A stretch of DNA of 64,000 nt from Algoriphagus pacificus (GTDB taxonomy: Bacteria > Bacteroidota > Bacteroidia > Cytophagales > Cyclobacteriaceae). The translations under genes were made by a program, and so were the position numbers. The notes under the pieces are model-generated. The model did not search any database. It saw nothing but the letters and a program-made list of their open reading frames with translations, and was not told the DNA's origin. Positions 31,746 through 40,603 of the stretch are shown here, in pieces (positions within the stretch are counted from its first letter, which is position 1; each line of letters starts with the position of its first letter). The stretch lies in NCBI RefSeq assembly GCF_017254845.1, contig NZ_JAFKCU010000001.1:62001-126000 (forward strand). The letters run 5' to 3'.

Positions 31746-34700
31746 TTAATCCAGGGTAATTTCAAGAGCCAAACCTCTCAACTCGTGAACCAATACATTG
31801 AATGATTCTGGGATGTTTGGTTTAGGAAGGTTCTCACCTTTCACTATAGCTTCATATGCTTTAGCTCTACCGATTACGTCATCAGACTTCACTGTCAGGA
31901 TTTCCTGAAGTACGTGAGATGCACCGAATGCCTCAAGTGCCCAAACTTCCATCTCTCCGAAACGCTGACCACCAAACTGAGCTTTACCACCCAATGGTTG
32001 TTGCGTAATCAATGAGTATGGTCCGATGGAACGTGCGTGCATCTTATCATCTACCAAGTGACCAAGTTTCAGCATGTATGCCACACCTACAGTCACTGGC
32101 TGGTCAAATTTCACCCCTGAAAGTCCATCATAAAGGTAAGTTCGTCCATAAGCAGGAACACCAGCTAGTTCCAATTCAGCTGAAACCTCTTCCATAGAAG
32201 CCCCATCGAAAATCGGAGTAGCATATTTCTTGCCCAATACCTGACCAGCCCAAGCAAGAACAGTTTCGAAAATCTGTCCGATGTTCATTCGGGATGGTAC
32301 ACCTAGTGGGTTCAATACGATATCCATTGGAGTTCCGTCTTCTAGGAATGGCATGTCTTCGTCTCTTACGATACGAGCAACAATACCTTTGTTTCCGTGA
32401 CGACCCGCCATCTTATCACCTACTTTTAGCTTACGCTTCTTAGCCACGTAAACCTTAGCAAGCTGAACAATACCTGCTGGAAGTTCATCTCCTACCTCTA
32501 GTGTGAATCTATCTCTCTTGAAGAGACCAGAAATCTCATTTCTAGAATTGGTGTAGTTCTTAACCAATTTCACAATCAAATCATTGGTATGTGGATCATC
32601 TGTCCAATCATCCAAGATGATATCTGAAATAAGGTTAGCTTCCTCAGGAACGTTGTAATTACTTTCGTCTCTGTAAGGGTTTTTAGCTGGGAATAGGTTG
32701 TTTTCAATATTTTTCAAATTGAACTTAACCCCCTTGCTAATGATCTCATCACCAAATTTATGCTTCACACCTTGAGAAGTTTTACCATCAAGAAGTGTCA
32801 CCAATTTGTTGATCATTCGAGCTCTGATACCCAATAGATCCTTAGAATATTTTGCTTTCAGTTTTTCAACCTCTGCTTTAGCTTTCGCTCTTACATCCTT
32901 ATCCTTTTTAGGACGAGAGAATAGTTTTGTTTCAATAACAACACCATTCAAGGAAGGAGAAGCTTTCAAAGAAGCATCTTTAACGTCTCCAGCTTTATCA
33001 CCGAAGATCGCTCTAAGAAGTTTTTCTTCTGGAGTTGGATCAGTTTCACCTTTTGGAGTGATTTTACCGATGATGATATCACCTTCTTTAACTTCAGCTC
33101 CGATTCTGATCACACCATTCTCATCCAAGTGCTTCACTGCTTCCTCGGATACGTTTGGAATTTCAGAAGTCAATTCTTCTTCACCTCTCTTAGTATCTCT
33201 TACTTCCAACTGGAACTCTTCCACGTGGATAGAAGTAAAGATGTCTTCACGAACAACTCTTTCAGAGATTACAATCGCATCTTCAAAGTTGTATCCTTGC
33301 CATGGCATATAAGCCACTTTTAGGTTTTTACCCAAAGCCAATTCGCCTTGGTTTGTGGAGTATCCTTCTACCAGAACCTGACCCTTCACTACTTTTTCAC
33401 CCTTCAACACCAATGGTGTCAAGTTGATAGTAGTATCCTGGTTGGTTCTTCTGAATTTGATCAAATCATAAGACTTGTATTCATTCGTGAAGTTCACCAA
33501 TAACTCATCATCAGATAGATCATATTTGATGGTGATTGTCTTGGCGTCCACATAATCAACAACACCGTCAGCTTCTGCAATGATCAAAGATCTAGAATCT
33601 ACAGCAGCTTTTGCTTCTAAGCCAGTACCCACGATAGGTGCTTCAGCTTTCAACAATGGAACTGCCTGACGCTGCATGTTGGATCCCATCAAGGCTCTGT
33701 TTGCATCATCATGCTCCAAGAATGGAATCAAAGAAGCTGCAACAGATACAATTTGATTTGGAGCAACGTCCATGTAGCTGATTTCACTTGGTTCTAGAAC
33801 CGGGAAATCACCTTCAAATCTTGCTTTTACTTTTTCGTTGATAAAGTTTCCTTTTTCATCCAAAGGTGCATTTGCCTGTGCGATGTTATTGTCATCCTCT
33901 TCTTCTGCAGTCAAGAATACAATGTCATCCTTCTCCATGCTTACTTTACCTTCCTTCACTTTTCTGTAAGGAGTTTCAAGGAATCCCATAGAATTCACTT
34001 TCGCATGAACGCAAAGTGAAGAAATCAAACCAATGTTTGGACCTTCTGGAGTTTCGATAGTACACAGACGACCGTAGTGTGTGTAGTGAACATCTCGAAC
34101 TTCGAAACCTGCTCTTTCTCTAGAAAGACCACCTGGACCCAAAGCAGAAAGTCTTCTCTTGTGAGTCAATTCAGCCAATGGATTGGTTTGATCCATGAAC
34201 TGAGAAAGTTGGTTTGTTCCAAAGAAGGAATTGATAACAGAAGAAAGTGTACGAGCGTTGATCAAATCGACTGGTTTAAAGTCTTCATTGTCACGAACGT
34301 TCATTCTTTCACGGATTGTTCTGGCCATTCTGGCAAGACCTACACCGAATTGGCTATACAATTGTTCTCCAACTGTTCTAACCCTTCTGTTACTTAAGTG
34401 GTCAATATCATCGACTACAGCCTTAGAGTTGATCAAACCAATCAGATATTTCACAATGGAAATGATATCTTCTTTGGTTAATACAATCTTTTCAGCTTCG
34501 ATGTCAAGACCTAGCTTTTTATTGATTCTATATCTACCTACTTCGCCAAGATCATAACGCTTATCTGAGAAGAACAAGCTATGAATTACTTCTCTAGCTG
34601 TTGCCTCATCTGGAGCTTCAGTATTTCTCAATTGACGATAGATAACTTCAACAGCTTCTTTTTCAGAGTTTGAGTTATCTTTTTGTAGGGTATTATAAAT

Positions 34701-35621
34701 GATTGAGAAATCGGCAATATTCACATCTTCTCTATGGAGAATGATGCTCTTAGAGCCAGAATCCAAAATCATGGTAATATCTTCTTCTGTAAGAACGGTA
34801 TCACGCTCAAGCAATACCTCATTTCTGTCGATAGAAACTACTTCACCAGTATCCTCATCAACGAAATCTTCTACCCAAGTTCTAAGAACTCTTGCAGCTA
34901 ATTTTCTACCAGCCGCTTTTTTCAAAGCGTTTTTGGTAGCAGAAACTTCCTCAGACAGTCCAAACAAATCCAAAATGTCTTTATCTGAACCGTAACCAAT
35001 TGCTCTTAGCAAAGTGGTAACCGGGAACTTCTTCTTACGATCGATGTAAGCATACATGACATTGTTGATGTCAGTTGCAAATTCGATCCATGAACCTTTG
35101 AAAGGAATAATTCTAGCAGAATAGAGCTTTGTACCGTTTGTATGCTTGCTTTGAGCAAAGAATACACCTGGTGATCTATGAAGCTGAGAAACGATTACTC
35201 GCTCTGCACCATTGATTACAAAGGAACCCTTCTCAGTCATGTAAGGAAGGTTGCCTAAGAAAACCTCTTGCTCTATGGTTTCGAAATCCTCATTATCTTC
35301 ATCATGGCAAAGGAGTCTAAGTTTTGCCTTCAAAGGGACAGAGTATGTCAAACCTCTATCAATACATTCTCCTACACTATATTTAGGAGGATCTACTGCG
35401 TAATCAATAAATTCCAAGGTGAAATTTTCACGGGAATCACTGATTGGGAAGTTTTCGGCAAATACTTTAAATAACCCATCTGCCCGGCGCTTTTCTGCAG
35501 GCGTATCCAGCTGAAAAAAGTCTTTGAAAGACTGCAACTGAATATCTAGAAAATCCGGATAGTCTTTGACCACCTTAATGGAGGAGAAACTTTTCCTTTC
35601 GGTTTGATTCTTGATAGCCAA
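31746..35621 (-). CDS. rpoB: DNA-directed RNA polymerase beta subunit
   Basis: RpoB forms the catalytic pocket with RpoC. The 1291-residue protein has the rifampicin-binding region around residues 464-500 ([20 protein letters not shown], then [18 protein letters not shown]) with none of the common resistance changes, and the C-terminal [20 protein letters not shown] motif. It follows rplL after a 156-base gap holding an attenuator-like hairpin and precedes rpoC. Confidence 0.98.
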   Translation of the reverse strand: MAIKNQTERKSFSSIKVVKDYPDFLDIQLQSFKDFFQLDTPAEKRRADGLFKVFAENFPISDSRENFTLEFIDYAVDPPKYSVGECIDRGLTYSVPLKAKLRLLCHDEDNEDFETIEQEVFLGNLPYMTEKGSFVINGAERVIVSQLHRSPGVFFAQSKHTNGTKLYSARIIPFKGSWIEFATDINNVMYAYIDRKKKFPVTTLLRAIGYGSDKDILDLFGLSEEVSATKNALKKAAGRKLAARVLRTWVEDFVDEDTGEVVSIDRNEVLLERDTVLTEEDITMILDSGSKSIILHREDVNIADFSIIYNTLQKDNSNSEKEAVEVIYRQLRNTEAPDEATAREVIHSLFFSDKRYDLGEVGRYRINKKLGLDIEAEKIVLTKEDIISIVKYLIGLINSKAVVDDIDHLSNRRVRTVGEQLYSQFGVGLARMARTIRERMNVRDNEDFKPVDLINARTLSSVINSFFGTNQLSQFMDQTNPLAELTHKRRLSALGPGGLSRERAGFEVRDVHYTHYGRLCTIETPEGPNIGLISSLCVHAKVNSMGFLETPYRKVKEGKVSMEKDDIVFLTAEEEDDNNIAQANAPLDEKGNFINEKVKARFEGDFPVLEPSEISYMDVAPNQIVSVAASLIPFLEHDDANRALMGSNMQRQAVPLLKAEAPIVGTGLEAKAAVDSRSLIIAEADGVVDYVDAKTITIKYDLSDDELLVNFTNEYKSYDLIKFRRTNQDTTINLTPLVLKGEKVVKGQVLVEGYSTNQGELALGKNLKVAYMPWQGYNFEDAIVISERVVREDIFTSIHVEEFQLEVRDTKRGEEELTSEIPNVSEEAVKHLDENGVIRIGAEVKEGDIIIGKITPKGETDPTPEEKLLRAIFGDKAGDVKDASLKASPSLNGVVIETKLFSRPKKDKDVRAKAKAEVEKLKAKYSKDLLGIRARMINKLVTLLDGKTSQGVKHKFGDEIISKGVKFNLKNIENNLFPAKNPYRDESNYNVPEEANLISDIILDDWTDDPHTNDLIVKLVKNYTNSRNEISGLFKRDRFTLEVGDELPAGIVQLAKVYVAKKRKLKVGDKMAGRHGNKGIVARIVRDEDMPFLEDGTPMDIVLNPLGVPSRMNIGQIFETVLAWAGQVLGKKYATPIFDGASMEEVSAELELAGVPAYGRTYLYDGLSGVKFDQPVTVGVAYMLKLGHLVDDKMHARSIGPYSLITQQPLGGKAQFGGQRFGEMEVWALEAFGASHVLQEILTVKSDDVIGRAKAYEAIVKGENLPKPNIPESFNVLVHELRGLALEITLD

Positions 35622-35711
35622 GGTAGTATATGTTTATAGTGAAATTAAATAACGAAATGCGACAATTTTCGCTTAGAATAATGCAATTTTATACCTGTGC
35701 ATAAACAGGAA

Positions 35712-35738
35712 AAGACCTGACTAATTTAGTCAGGTCTT
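35712..35738 (-). terminator. Hairpin between rplL and rpoB, partial terminator or attenuator
   Basis: An 11-bp perfect stem AAGACCTGACT (35712-35722) / AGTCAGGTCTT (35728-35738) with a five-base loop; on the minus strand only a short TTTT run follows. Position matches the attenuator known between rplL and rpoB in E. coli, so partial readthrough is expected. Confidence 0.8.
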
Positions 35739-35777
35739 ATGGGCTAAACCATAACCTAGTGGCTCTGGCTTAGCAAA

Positions 35778-36161
35778 TTACTTGATCTCTACTTCAGCAC
35801 CAGCTTCTTCCAAAGACTTCTTCAAGCCTTCAGCTTCGTCCTTAGCTACGCCTTCTTTCAAGGCCTTAGGAGCAGAATCAACTAGATCTTTTGCTTCTTT
35901 CAAGCCAAGTCCTGTCAATTCTTTTACCAATTTAACTACTGCCAATTTAGATGCACCAGCAGCTTTCAAGATAACGTCAAATGAAGTTTTCTCTTCTTCT
36001 GCAGCAGCTTCTCCTCCACCAGCGGCACCACCAGCTACTACTGCTACACCAGCAGCAGCAGGCTCGATTCCGTACTGATCTTTAAGGATATCTGTCAATT
36101 CTTTAACTTCTTTTACAGTCAAGTTCACCAACTGATCTGCAAGTTGCGTAAGATCTGCCAT
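35778..36161 (-). CDS. rplL: 50S ribosomal protein L7/L12
   Basis: L7/L12 forms the stalk that recruits translation GTPases. The 127-residue protein has an N-terminal dimerisation helix ([19 protein letters not shown]), an Ala/Gly-rich hinge (about residues 35-53) and the C-terminal factor-binding domain ([39 protein letters not shown]). It lies 45 bases after rplJ. Confidence 0.98.
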   Translation of the reverse strand: MADLTQLADQLVNLTVKEVKELTDILKDQYGIEPAAAGVAVVAGGAAGGGEAAAEEEKTSFDVILKAAGASKLAVVKLVKELTGLGLKEAKDLVDSAPKALKEGVAKDEAEGLKKSLEEAGAEVEIK

Positions 36162-36206
36162 TGTATTTGAAATTTATTTTTTGTGTTTTATTTATTTTTT
36201 TTGTAC

Positions 36207-36749
36207 TTATTTTTCTTCCTTCTCTGCAAGAGTTTTCAACACACCAGTGATGTTGTTTTGACCACTTTGCAAAGCAGAAATAAGGTTCATAGCTGGAGAC
36301 TGAAGCAATCCGATAAGGTCGCCCAATAGTTCCTGCTTAGATTTAAGATTAGACAACATTTCAAGATTTGCCTCTCCGATAATGATATCAGTTTCAATGG
36401 CAGCACCTTTAAATACAGGTCTAGTCTCTTTTTTACCTACTTTTTTTCTGAAATCCAACAAAACTTTTGCTGGAAGATTACTAGTCTCTTTGGAGAAAAT
36501 AATTCCAGAGAATCCTTTCAAAGCCTTGTCGCTTAGTTGGGAATAATCCGCGTCTAAGTTTTCAAGTGCTTTTTGAATCAATGTGTTTTTGTACACTTTG
36601 TACTCCACACCTTTTTCAAAACAAGTTCTTCTGAATGCGTTCACTTGAGCTACAGAAAAACCTGAAGCATCTGTGATATAGAAGAAAGGGTTTTCTCTGA
36701 ATTTCTCGGTAAGACCGTCGATTATTACTTTCTTTTCGTCTCTAGTCAT
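36207..36749 (-). CDS. rplJ: 50S ribosomal protein L10
   Basis: L10 anchors L7/L12 dimers to the ribosome and often represses its own operon. The 180-residue protein starts MTRDEKKVIIDGLTEKFREN and has the RNA-binding N-terminal domain (about 1-130) and a C-terminal helix region that carries L7/L12 (SALQSGQNNITGVLKTLAEK). It is two bases after rplA. Confidence 0.97.
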   Translation of the reverse strand: MTRDEKKVIIDGLTEKFRENPFFYITDASGFSVAQVNAFRRTCFEKGVEYKVYKNTLIQKALENLDADYSQLSDKALKGFSGIIFSKETSNLPAKVLLDFRKKVGKKETRPVFKGAAIETDIIIGEANLEMLSNLKSKQELLGDLIGLLQSPAMNLISALQSGQNNITGVLKTLAEKEEK

Positions 36750-36751
36750 GA

Positions 36752-37450
36752 TTAAATACCTTGAATACTACCCTTGTCTACTGCAATACCAGGAGACATT
36801 GTACTTGATAAATGAATACTCTTGAAGTATGTACCTTTAGATGAGCTAGGCTTTAGTTTAGAGATAGTCAGCATCAATTCTCTCACGTTATCCTGAATTT
36901 TTTCAGGAGAGAAAGAAACCTTACCAACACTTGCATGAATAATTCCAAACTTATCTACTTTGAAATCAATCTTACCAGCTTTTACTTCTTTAACAGCTTT
37001 AGCGACATCTAGTGTAACTGTTCCTGATTTAGGGTTTGGCATAAGACCTCTTGGTCCTAGCACTCTACCCAATCTACCTACCTTTGCCATTACGTTAGGC
37101 ATCGTGATGATGACATCAATGTCAGTCCATCCGCCTTCGATCTTAGCAATGTAGTCGTCCAAGCCCACATAATCTGCACCCGCTTCAGTTGCCTCAGCTA
37201 CCTTGTCAGGAGTACAAAGCACCAATACTTTGATGTCCTTGCCAGTACCATGAGGAAGCGCTACTACGCCTCTTACCATTTGATCTGCTTTACGTGGATC
37301 AACACCCAAACGGATGTCAAGATCTACGGAAGCGTCAAACTTCGTCATGGTAATTTCCTTAACGATAGATGAAGCTGCCTCAAGGGAGTACTCTTGGCTT
37401 GGGTCGTACTTAGAAAGAGCTTCTTTTTGCTTTTTTGTTAACTTAGCCAT
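36752..37450 (-). CDS. rplA: 50S ribosomal protein L1
   Basis: L1 forms the mobile L1 stalk and helps release tRNA from the E site. The 232-residue protein shows the standard motifs [25 protein letters not shown], and [19 protein letters not shown]. It is ten bases after rplK, with rplJ next. Confidence 0.98.
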   Translation of the reverse strand: MAKLTKKQKEALSKYDPSQEYSLEAASSIVKEITMTKFDASVDLDIRLGVDPRKADQMVRGVVALPHGTGKDIKVLVLCTPDKVAEATEAGADYVGLDDYIAKIEGGWTDIDVIITMPNVMAKVGRLGRVLGPRGLMPNPKSGTVTLDVAKAVKEVKAGKIDFKVDKFGIIHASVGKVSFSPEKIQDNVRELMLTISKLKPSSSKGTYFKSIHLSSTMSPGIAVDKGSIQGI

Positions 37451-37460
37451 TGTTTTTTAT

Positions 37461-37904
37461 TTATACTTCCCAAGGGGCTTTTCCTGATACTGTGATACCC
37501 ATGCTTCTAGCTGTACCAGCAACCATTTTCATGGCTGACTCTACTTTGAAAGCATTAAGGTCAGGCATTTTAACCTCTGCTATTTCTCTTACCTGATCCC
37601 AGGATACAGATCCAACTTTCTTACGGTTTGGTTCTGAAGACCCGCTTTTCAATTTCGCAGCCTCAAGCAACATATTTGCAGCAGGAGGAGTTTTTACTAC
37701 GAACTCAAAAGACTTGTCAGAGAAAATTGTAATCAATACAGGTAGCACCTGACCCATTTTATCTTGGGTACGTGCGTTGTATTGCTTACAAAACTCCATG
37801 ATGTTCAAACCCTTGGAACCAAGAGCTGGACCTACTGGAGGCGACGGGTTAGCCTGGCCACCTTTCACTTGTAGTTTTAAATAACCAGTGATTTCCTTAG
37901 CCAT
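37461..37904 (-). CDS. rplK: 50S ribosomal protein L11
   Basis: L11 binds the GTPase-associated centre and is needed for the RelA stringent response. The 147-residue protein has [20 protein letters not shown], the Pro-rich hinge with the TPPAANML segment and the C-terminal rRNA-binding domain ([20 protein letters not shown]). It follows nusG by three bases. Confidence 0.98.
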   Translation of the reverse strand: MAKEITGYLKLQVKGGQANPSPPVGPALGSKGLNIMEFCKQYNARTQDKMGQVLPVLITIFSDKSFEFVVKTPPAANMLLEAAKLKSGSSEPNRKKVGSVSWDQVREIAEVKMPDLNAFKVESAMKMVAGTARSMGITVSGKAPWEV

Positions 37905-37907
37905 TGC

Positions 37908-38465
37908 TTAGTCTTGTTTTTCTACTTGTATAAAGTTTAACTCTACCGGAGTATTCCTTCCGAAGATCTTGACCATAACATTCAATTTCTTCTTCTCTTC
38001 GAATATCTCCTCTATTGTCCCGGTAAATCCACTGAATGGGCCGTCCATTACTTTTACGGCTTCTCCTACTATAAATGGTGTATCTAACTTCTCAGCAAAC
38101 TCATCAATCTCTTCAACCTTACCTAAAATACGGTTGACTTCTGATTGGCGTAATGGCTCAGGGGTTTTGGAAGCTCCCCCCTGGTTTGATCCTAAGAAAC
38201 CGATAACACCCGGGATACTTGTAATTACATGGTTGGCTTCGCCATTAGAAAGATCCGCATTGACTAAAACGTATCCGGGAAAGAAATTTCTTTCTCTGAC
38301 ACGCTTCTTGCCATTTCGCATCTCGTATACCTTCTCGGAAGGTATCAGTACTTCAGGAATAAATTCATCTATACTTTGTCTGGAAATTTCGTTATCCAGA
38401 TAAGTCTTTGTCTTCTTTTCCTGCCCAGCTACTACCCTGAGTACGTACCATTTATGTTCAGCCAT
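37908..38465 (-). CDS. nusG: Transcription termination/antitermination factor NusG
   Basis: NusG binds RNA polymerase, reduces pausing and links to Rho or the ribosome through its KOW domain. The 185-residue protein has the NGN domain ([35 protein letters not shown]) and a C-terminal KOW domain ([20 protein letters not shown]). It follows secE by 18 bases and precedes rplK. Confidence 0.97.
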   Translation of the reverse strand: MAEHKWYVLRVVAGQEKKTKTYLDNEISRQSIDEFIPEVLIPSEKVYEMRNGKKRVRERNFFPGYVLVNADLSNGEANHVITSIPGVIGFLGSNQGGASKTPEPLRQSEVNRILGKVEEIDEFAEKLDTPFIVGEAVKVMDGPFSGFTGTIEEIFEEKKKLNVMVKIFGRNTPVELNFIQVEKQD

Positions 38466-38483
38466 TCTGTAATGTCAATTCAA

Positions 38484-38672
38484 TTAAAATAAATCATAAA
38501 ACCATGTCATGATGTTTTCGAATCCTAAATCAATAACCCCGATGAACAAGGCAAAGATTAAAGATGCTACCAACACCAACACTGCACTATTTTGAAGAAA
38601 TGAATACTTTGGCCAAGTGACCTTGTTTTTCATTTCATCATACGACTCCAGAACAAAGTTTTTTAGATTCAT
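38484..38672 (-). CDS. secE: Preprotein translocase subunit SecE
   Basis: SecE clamps SecY in the inner membrane. The 62-residue protein is the short, single-helix form: an amphipathic N-terminal helix ending KNKVTWPKY, then one membrane segment (about residues 29-52). It lies 14 bases after the tRNA-Trp gene (CCA end) and before nusG, the usual secE-nusG order. Confidence 0.95.
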   Translation of the reverse strand: MNLKNFVLESYDEMKNKVTWPKYSFLQNSAVLVLVASLIFALFIGVIDLGFENIMTWFYDLF

Positions 38673-38686
38673 AGTGATTTACTTAC

Positions 38687-38760
38687 TGGCACGGGCAGAG
38701 AGATTCGAACTCCCATCAACGGTTTTGGAGACCGCTATTCTGCCGTTGAACTATGCCCGT
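38687..38760 (-). tRNA. trnW: tRNA-Trp (anticodon CCA)
   Basis: A full cloverleaf on the minus strand: acceptor ACGGGCA pairing with TGCCCGT, anticodon stem GCGGT/ACCGT, loop CTCCAAA with anticodon CCA, T-loop TTCGAAT, discriminator G and encoded CCA. It precedes secE and is preceded by its own promoter. Confidence 0.95.
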
Positions 38761-38788
38761 GTGAATGAACGCTCCGCTAATGGGAACG

Positions 38789-38820
38789 CAAAATTAGGTA
38801 TTGTTAGATAAAGAAACAAA
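38789..38820 (-). promoter_or_regulatory. Promoter of the tRNA-Trp/secE/nusG/rplK unit
   Basis: TTTG (38820-38817), a 20-base spacer and TAATTTTG (38796-38789) on the minus strand. It lies just after the tuf terminator and 28 bases before tRNA-Trp. Confidence 0.75.
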
Positions 38821-38850
38821 TGCGATCCCAAAAAATATTCAGGATCGCAT
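38820..38850 (-). terminator. Hairpin terminator after tuf
   Basis: A nine-bp stem ATGCGATCC (38820-38828) / GGATCGCAT (38842-38850) around a 13-base loop, 22 bases after the tuf stop. On the minus strand it is followed by a broken T-run (TTTGTTTC), so it may be leaky. Confidence 0.7.
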
Positions 38851-38872
38851 CGTTCAATATATCAGAAATTGA

Positions 38873-40060
38873 TTAGTCTAGGATTTCAGTTACCTGACCA
38901 GCACCTACTGTTCTACCACCCTCACGGATCGCAAAACGAAGTCCTTTCTCAAGTGCGACTGCTGACAACAAGTTAACTTCGATAGTTACGTTATCACCTG
39001 GCATAACCATTTCAACGTTTTCTGGAAGTTTGATCTCACCAGTTACGTCAGTTGTTCTTAGGTAGAATTGAGGTCTGTACTTGTTAAAGAATGGAGTATG
39101 ACGTCCACCTTCTTCTTTAGACAATACGTAAACTTCAGCTTTGAAAAGAGCGTGAGGCTTAACAGAACCTGGCTTACAGATAATCATACCTCTCTTGATT
39201 TGAGATTTTTCAATACCTCTAAGCAATAAACCTACGTTATCACCTGCCTCACCTCTGTCAAGGATCTTACGGAACATCTCAACACCAGTTACTGTAGACT
39301 TAAGTCCTTCAGCACCCATACCGATGATGTCAACTGGATCACCAGAGTTGATTACACCTCTTTCGATTCTACCAGTAGCTACAGTACCACGACCAGTGAT
39401 CGAGAATACGTCTTCTACAGGCATCAAGAATTCTTTATCTACAGCACGCTCAGGTAGAGGAATATACTCATCTACAGCGTTCATCAATTCCATTACAGTT
39501 TCAACCCACTTTTCTTCACCGTTCAAAGCACCAAGTGCAGATCCAGCGATTACTGGGATGTTGTCTCCGTCGAATTCGTAGAAAGAAAGAAGTTCTCTGA
39601 TTTCCATTTCCACAAGCTCAAGAAGCTCAGGATCGTCAACCATATCAACTTTGTTCATGAATACTACTAGAGCTGGTACACCTACCTGGCGAGCCAAAAG
39701 GATGTGCTCTCTAGTTTGTGGCATAGGTCCGTCAGTAGCAGCTACCACTAGGATAGCGCCGTCCATCTGGGCTGCACCAGTTACCATGTTCTTTACGTAA
39801 TCGGCGTGACCTGGACAATCCACGTGTGCGTAGTGTCTTTTGTCAGTTTGATATTCTACGTGAGAGGTGTTAATGGTAATACCTCTTTCTTTTTCTTCCG
39901 GAGCGTTGTCGATAGAAGAGAAATCTCTTAATTCAGATAGACCCTTACTAGCCAAAACGGTAGTGATGGCAGCAGTCAAAGTGGTCTTTCCATGATCTAC
40001 GTGACCAATCGTACCGATATTAACGTGCGGCTTGGAACGGTCGAATTGTGCTTTTGCCAT
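38873..40060 (-). CDS. tuf: Translation elongation factor Tu
   Basis: EF-Tu carries aminoacyl-tRNA to the ribosome as a GTPase. The 395-residue protein starts [20 protein letters not shown] and has the P-loop [10 protein letters not shown], switch segment [34 protein letters not shown] and the domain II/III residues [13 protein letters not shown] at the end. Only one tuf copy is in the window. It sits between tRNA-Thr and tRNA-Trp, the classic tRNA-tufB-secE-nusG arrangement. Confidence 0.98.
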   Translation of the reverse strand: MAKAQFDRSKPHVNIGTIGHVDHGKTTLTAAITTVLASKGLSELRDFSSIDNAPEEKERGITINTSHVEYQTDKRHYAHVDCPGHADYVKNMVTGAAQMDGAILVVAATDGPMPQTREHILLARQVGVPALVVFMNKVDMVDDPELLELVEMEIRELLSFYEFDGDNIPVIAGSALGALNGEEKWVETVMELMNAVDEYIPLPERAVDKEFLMPVEDVFSITGRGTVATGRIERGVINSGDPVDIIGMGAEGLKSTVTGVEMFRKILDRGEAGDNVGLLLRGIEKSQIKRGMIICKPGSVKPHALFKAEVYVLSKEEGGRHTPFFNKYRPQFYLRTTDVTGEIKLPENVEMVMPGDNVTIEVNLLSAVALEKGLRFAIREGGRTVGAGQVTEILD

Positions 40061-40121
40061 GCGTGAAAATCCTCAGTTTAAGTTTAAAGATATGTTTAGA
40101 TATAATTTTAAAGCCGTTATG

Positions 40122-40193
40122 AGCCAACGACGGGATTTGAACCCGTGACCCCTTCCTTACCAAGGAAGTACTCTACCCCTGAGCTACGTCGGC
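40122..40193 (-). tRNA. trnT: tRNA-Thr (anticodon GGT)
   Basis: Acceptor GCCGACG pairs with CGTTGGC, anticodon stem CTTCC/GGAAG carries loop TTGGTAA (anticodon GGT), and the T-loop is TTCAAAT. CCA is not encoded. It lies about 60 bases before tuf. Confidence 0.95.
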
Positions 40194-40202
40194 TTAAGCC
40201 CG

Positions 40203-40224
40203 ATACTTTTCCGAAGAAAAGTAT
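40203..40224 (-). other. Perfect hairpin with C(UUCG)G tetraloop between tRNA-Gly and tRNA-Thr
   Basis: A nine-bp stem ATACTTTTC / GAAAAGTAT; on the transcribed minus strand the loop is TTCG closed by C-G, the very stable C(UUCG)G form. No T-run follows, so it is more likely a processing or spacer structure than a terminator. Confidence 0.7.
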
Positions 40225-40226
40225 AG

Positions 40227-40299
40227 AGCGGGAGACGAGGCTCGAACCCGCGACCTGCAGCTTGGAAGGCTGCCGCTCTACCAACTGAGCTACTCCCGC
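40227..40299 (-). tRNA. trnG: tRNA-Gly (anticodon TCC)
   Basis: Acceptor GCGGGAG pairs with CTCCCGC, anticodon stem GCAGC/GCTGC holds loop CTTCCAA (anticodon TCC), T-loop TTCGAGC. CCA is not encoded. Confidence 0.95.
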
Positions 40300-40365
40300 T
40301 TATTTCCGGCTAAGCCGAATTTTTTTAGCCCTGCAAAACTAAGAAAAAAATTTTGCATTCGGCAA

Positions 40366-40451
40366 TGGTGGGGGAAACAGGATTCGAACCTGTGAAGACA
40401 TAAGTCAACGGATTTACAGTCCGTCCCAGTTGGCCGCTTTGGTATTCCCCC
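40366..40451 (-). tRNA. trnY: tRNA-Tyr (anticodon GTA)
   Basis: A class II tRNA with acceptor GGGGGAA/TTCCCCC, anticodon loop CTGTAAA (GTA), long variable arm TGACTTATGTCTTC, T-loop TTCGAAT, discriminator A and encoded CCA. It is the first gene of the tRNA-tuf unit. Confidence 0.95.
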
Positions 40452-40508
40452 AACTTTTAGTCACAATTTCTACGTCTTTTTGGAAGACCTATCTGTTGTA
40501 ACGGATGG

Positions 40509-40539
40509 CAAAATTATAGCCTTTTCTTAAAGTTTCAAA
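40509..40539 (-). promoter_or_regulatory. Promoter of the tRNA-Tyr/Gly/Thr-tuf unit
   Basis: TTTG (40539-40536), a 19-base spacer and TAATTTTG (40516-40509) on the minus strand, about 58 bases before the tRNA-Tyr 5' end. Exact fit to the Bacteroidota consensus. Confidence 0.85.
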
Positions 40540-40603
40540 GAATGGATTTCAAATTTGAAAAGAAATTATTCACTATTCCTACAAACAACTAAAAATCAAT
40601 AGC

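Noticed and set aside
40085-40092. Separate promoter for tuf (TATCTTTA)
   Set aside because: Last base differs and there is no -33 box; tuf is most likely read from the tRNA promoter.
40303-40326. Hairpin CGGC-TAA-GCCG followed by T-run between tRNA-Tyr and tRNA-Gly
   Set aside because: The stem is four pairs, and the T-run is on the strand opposite to the tRNAs.
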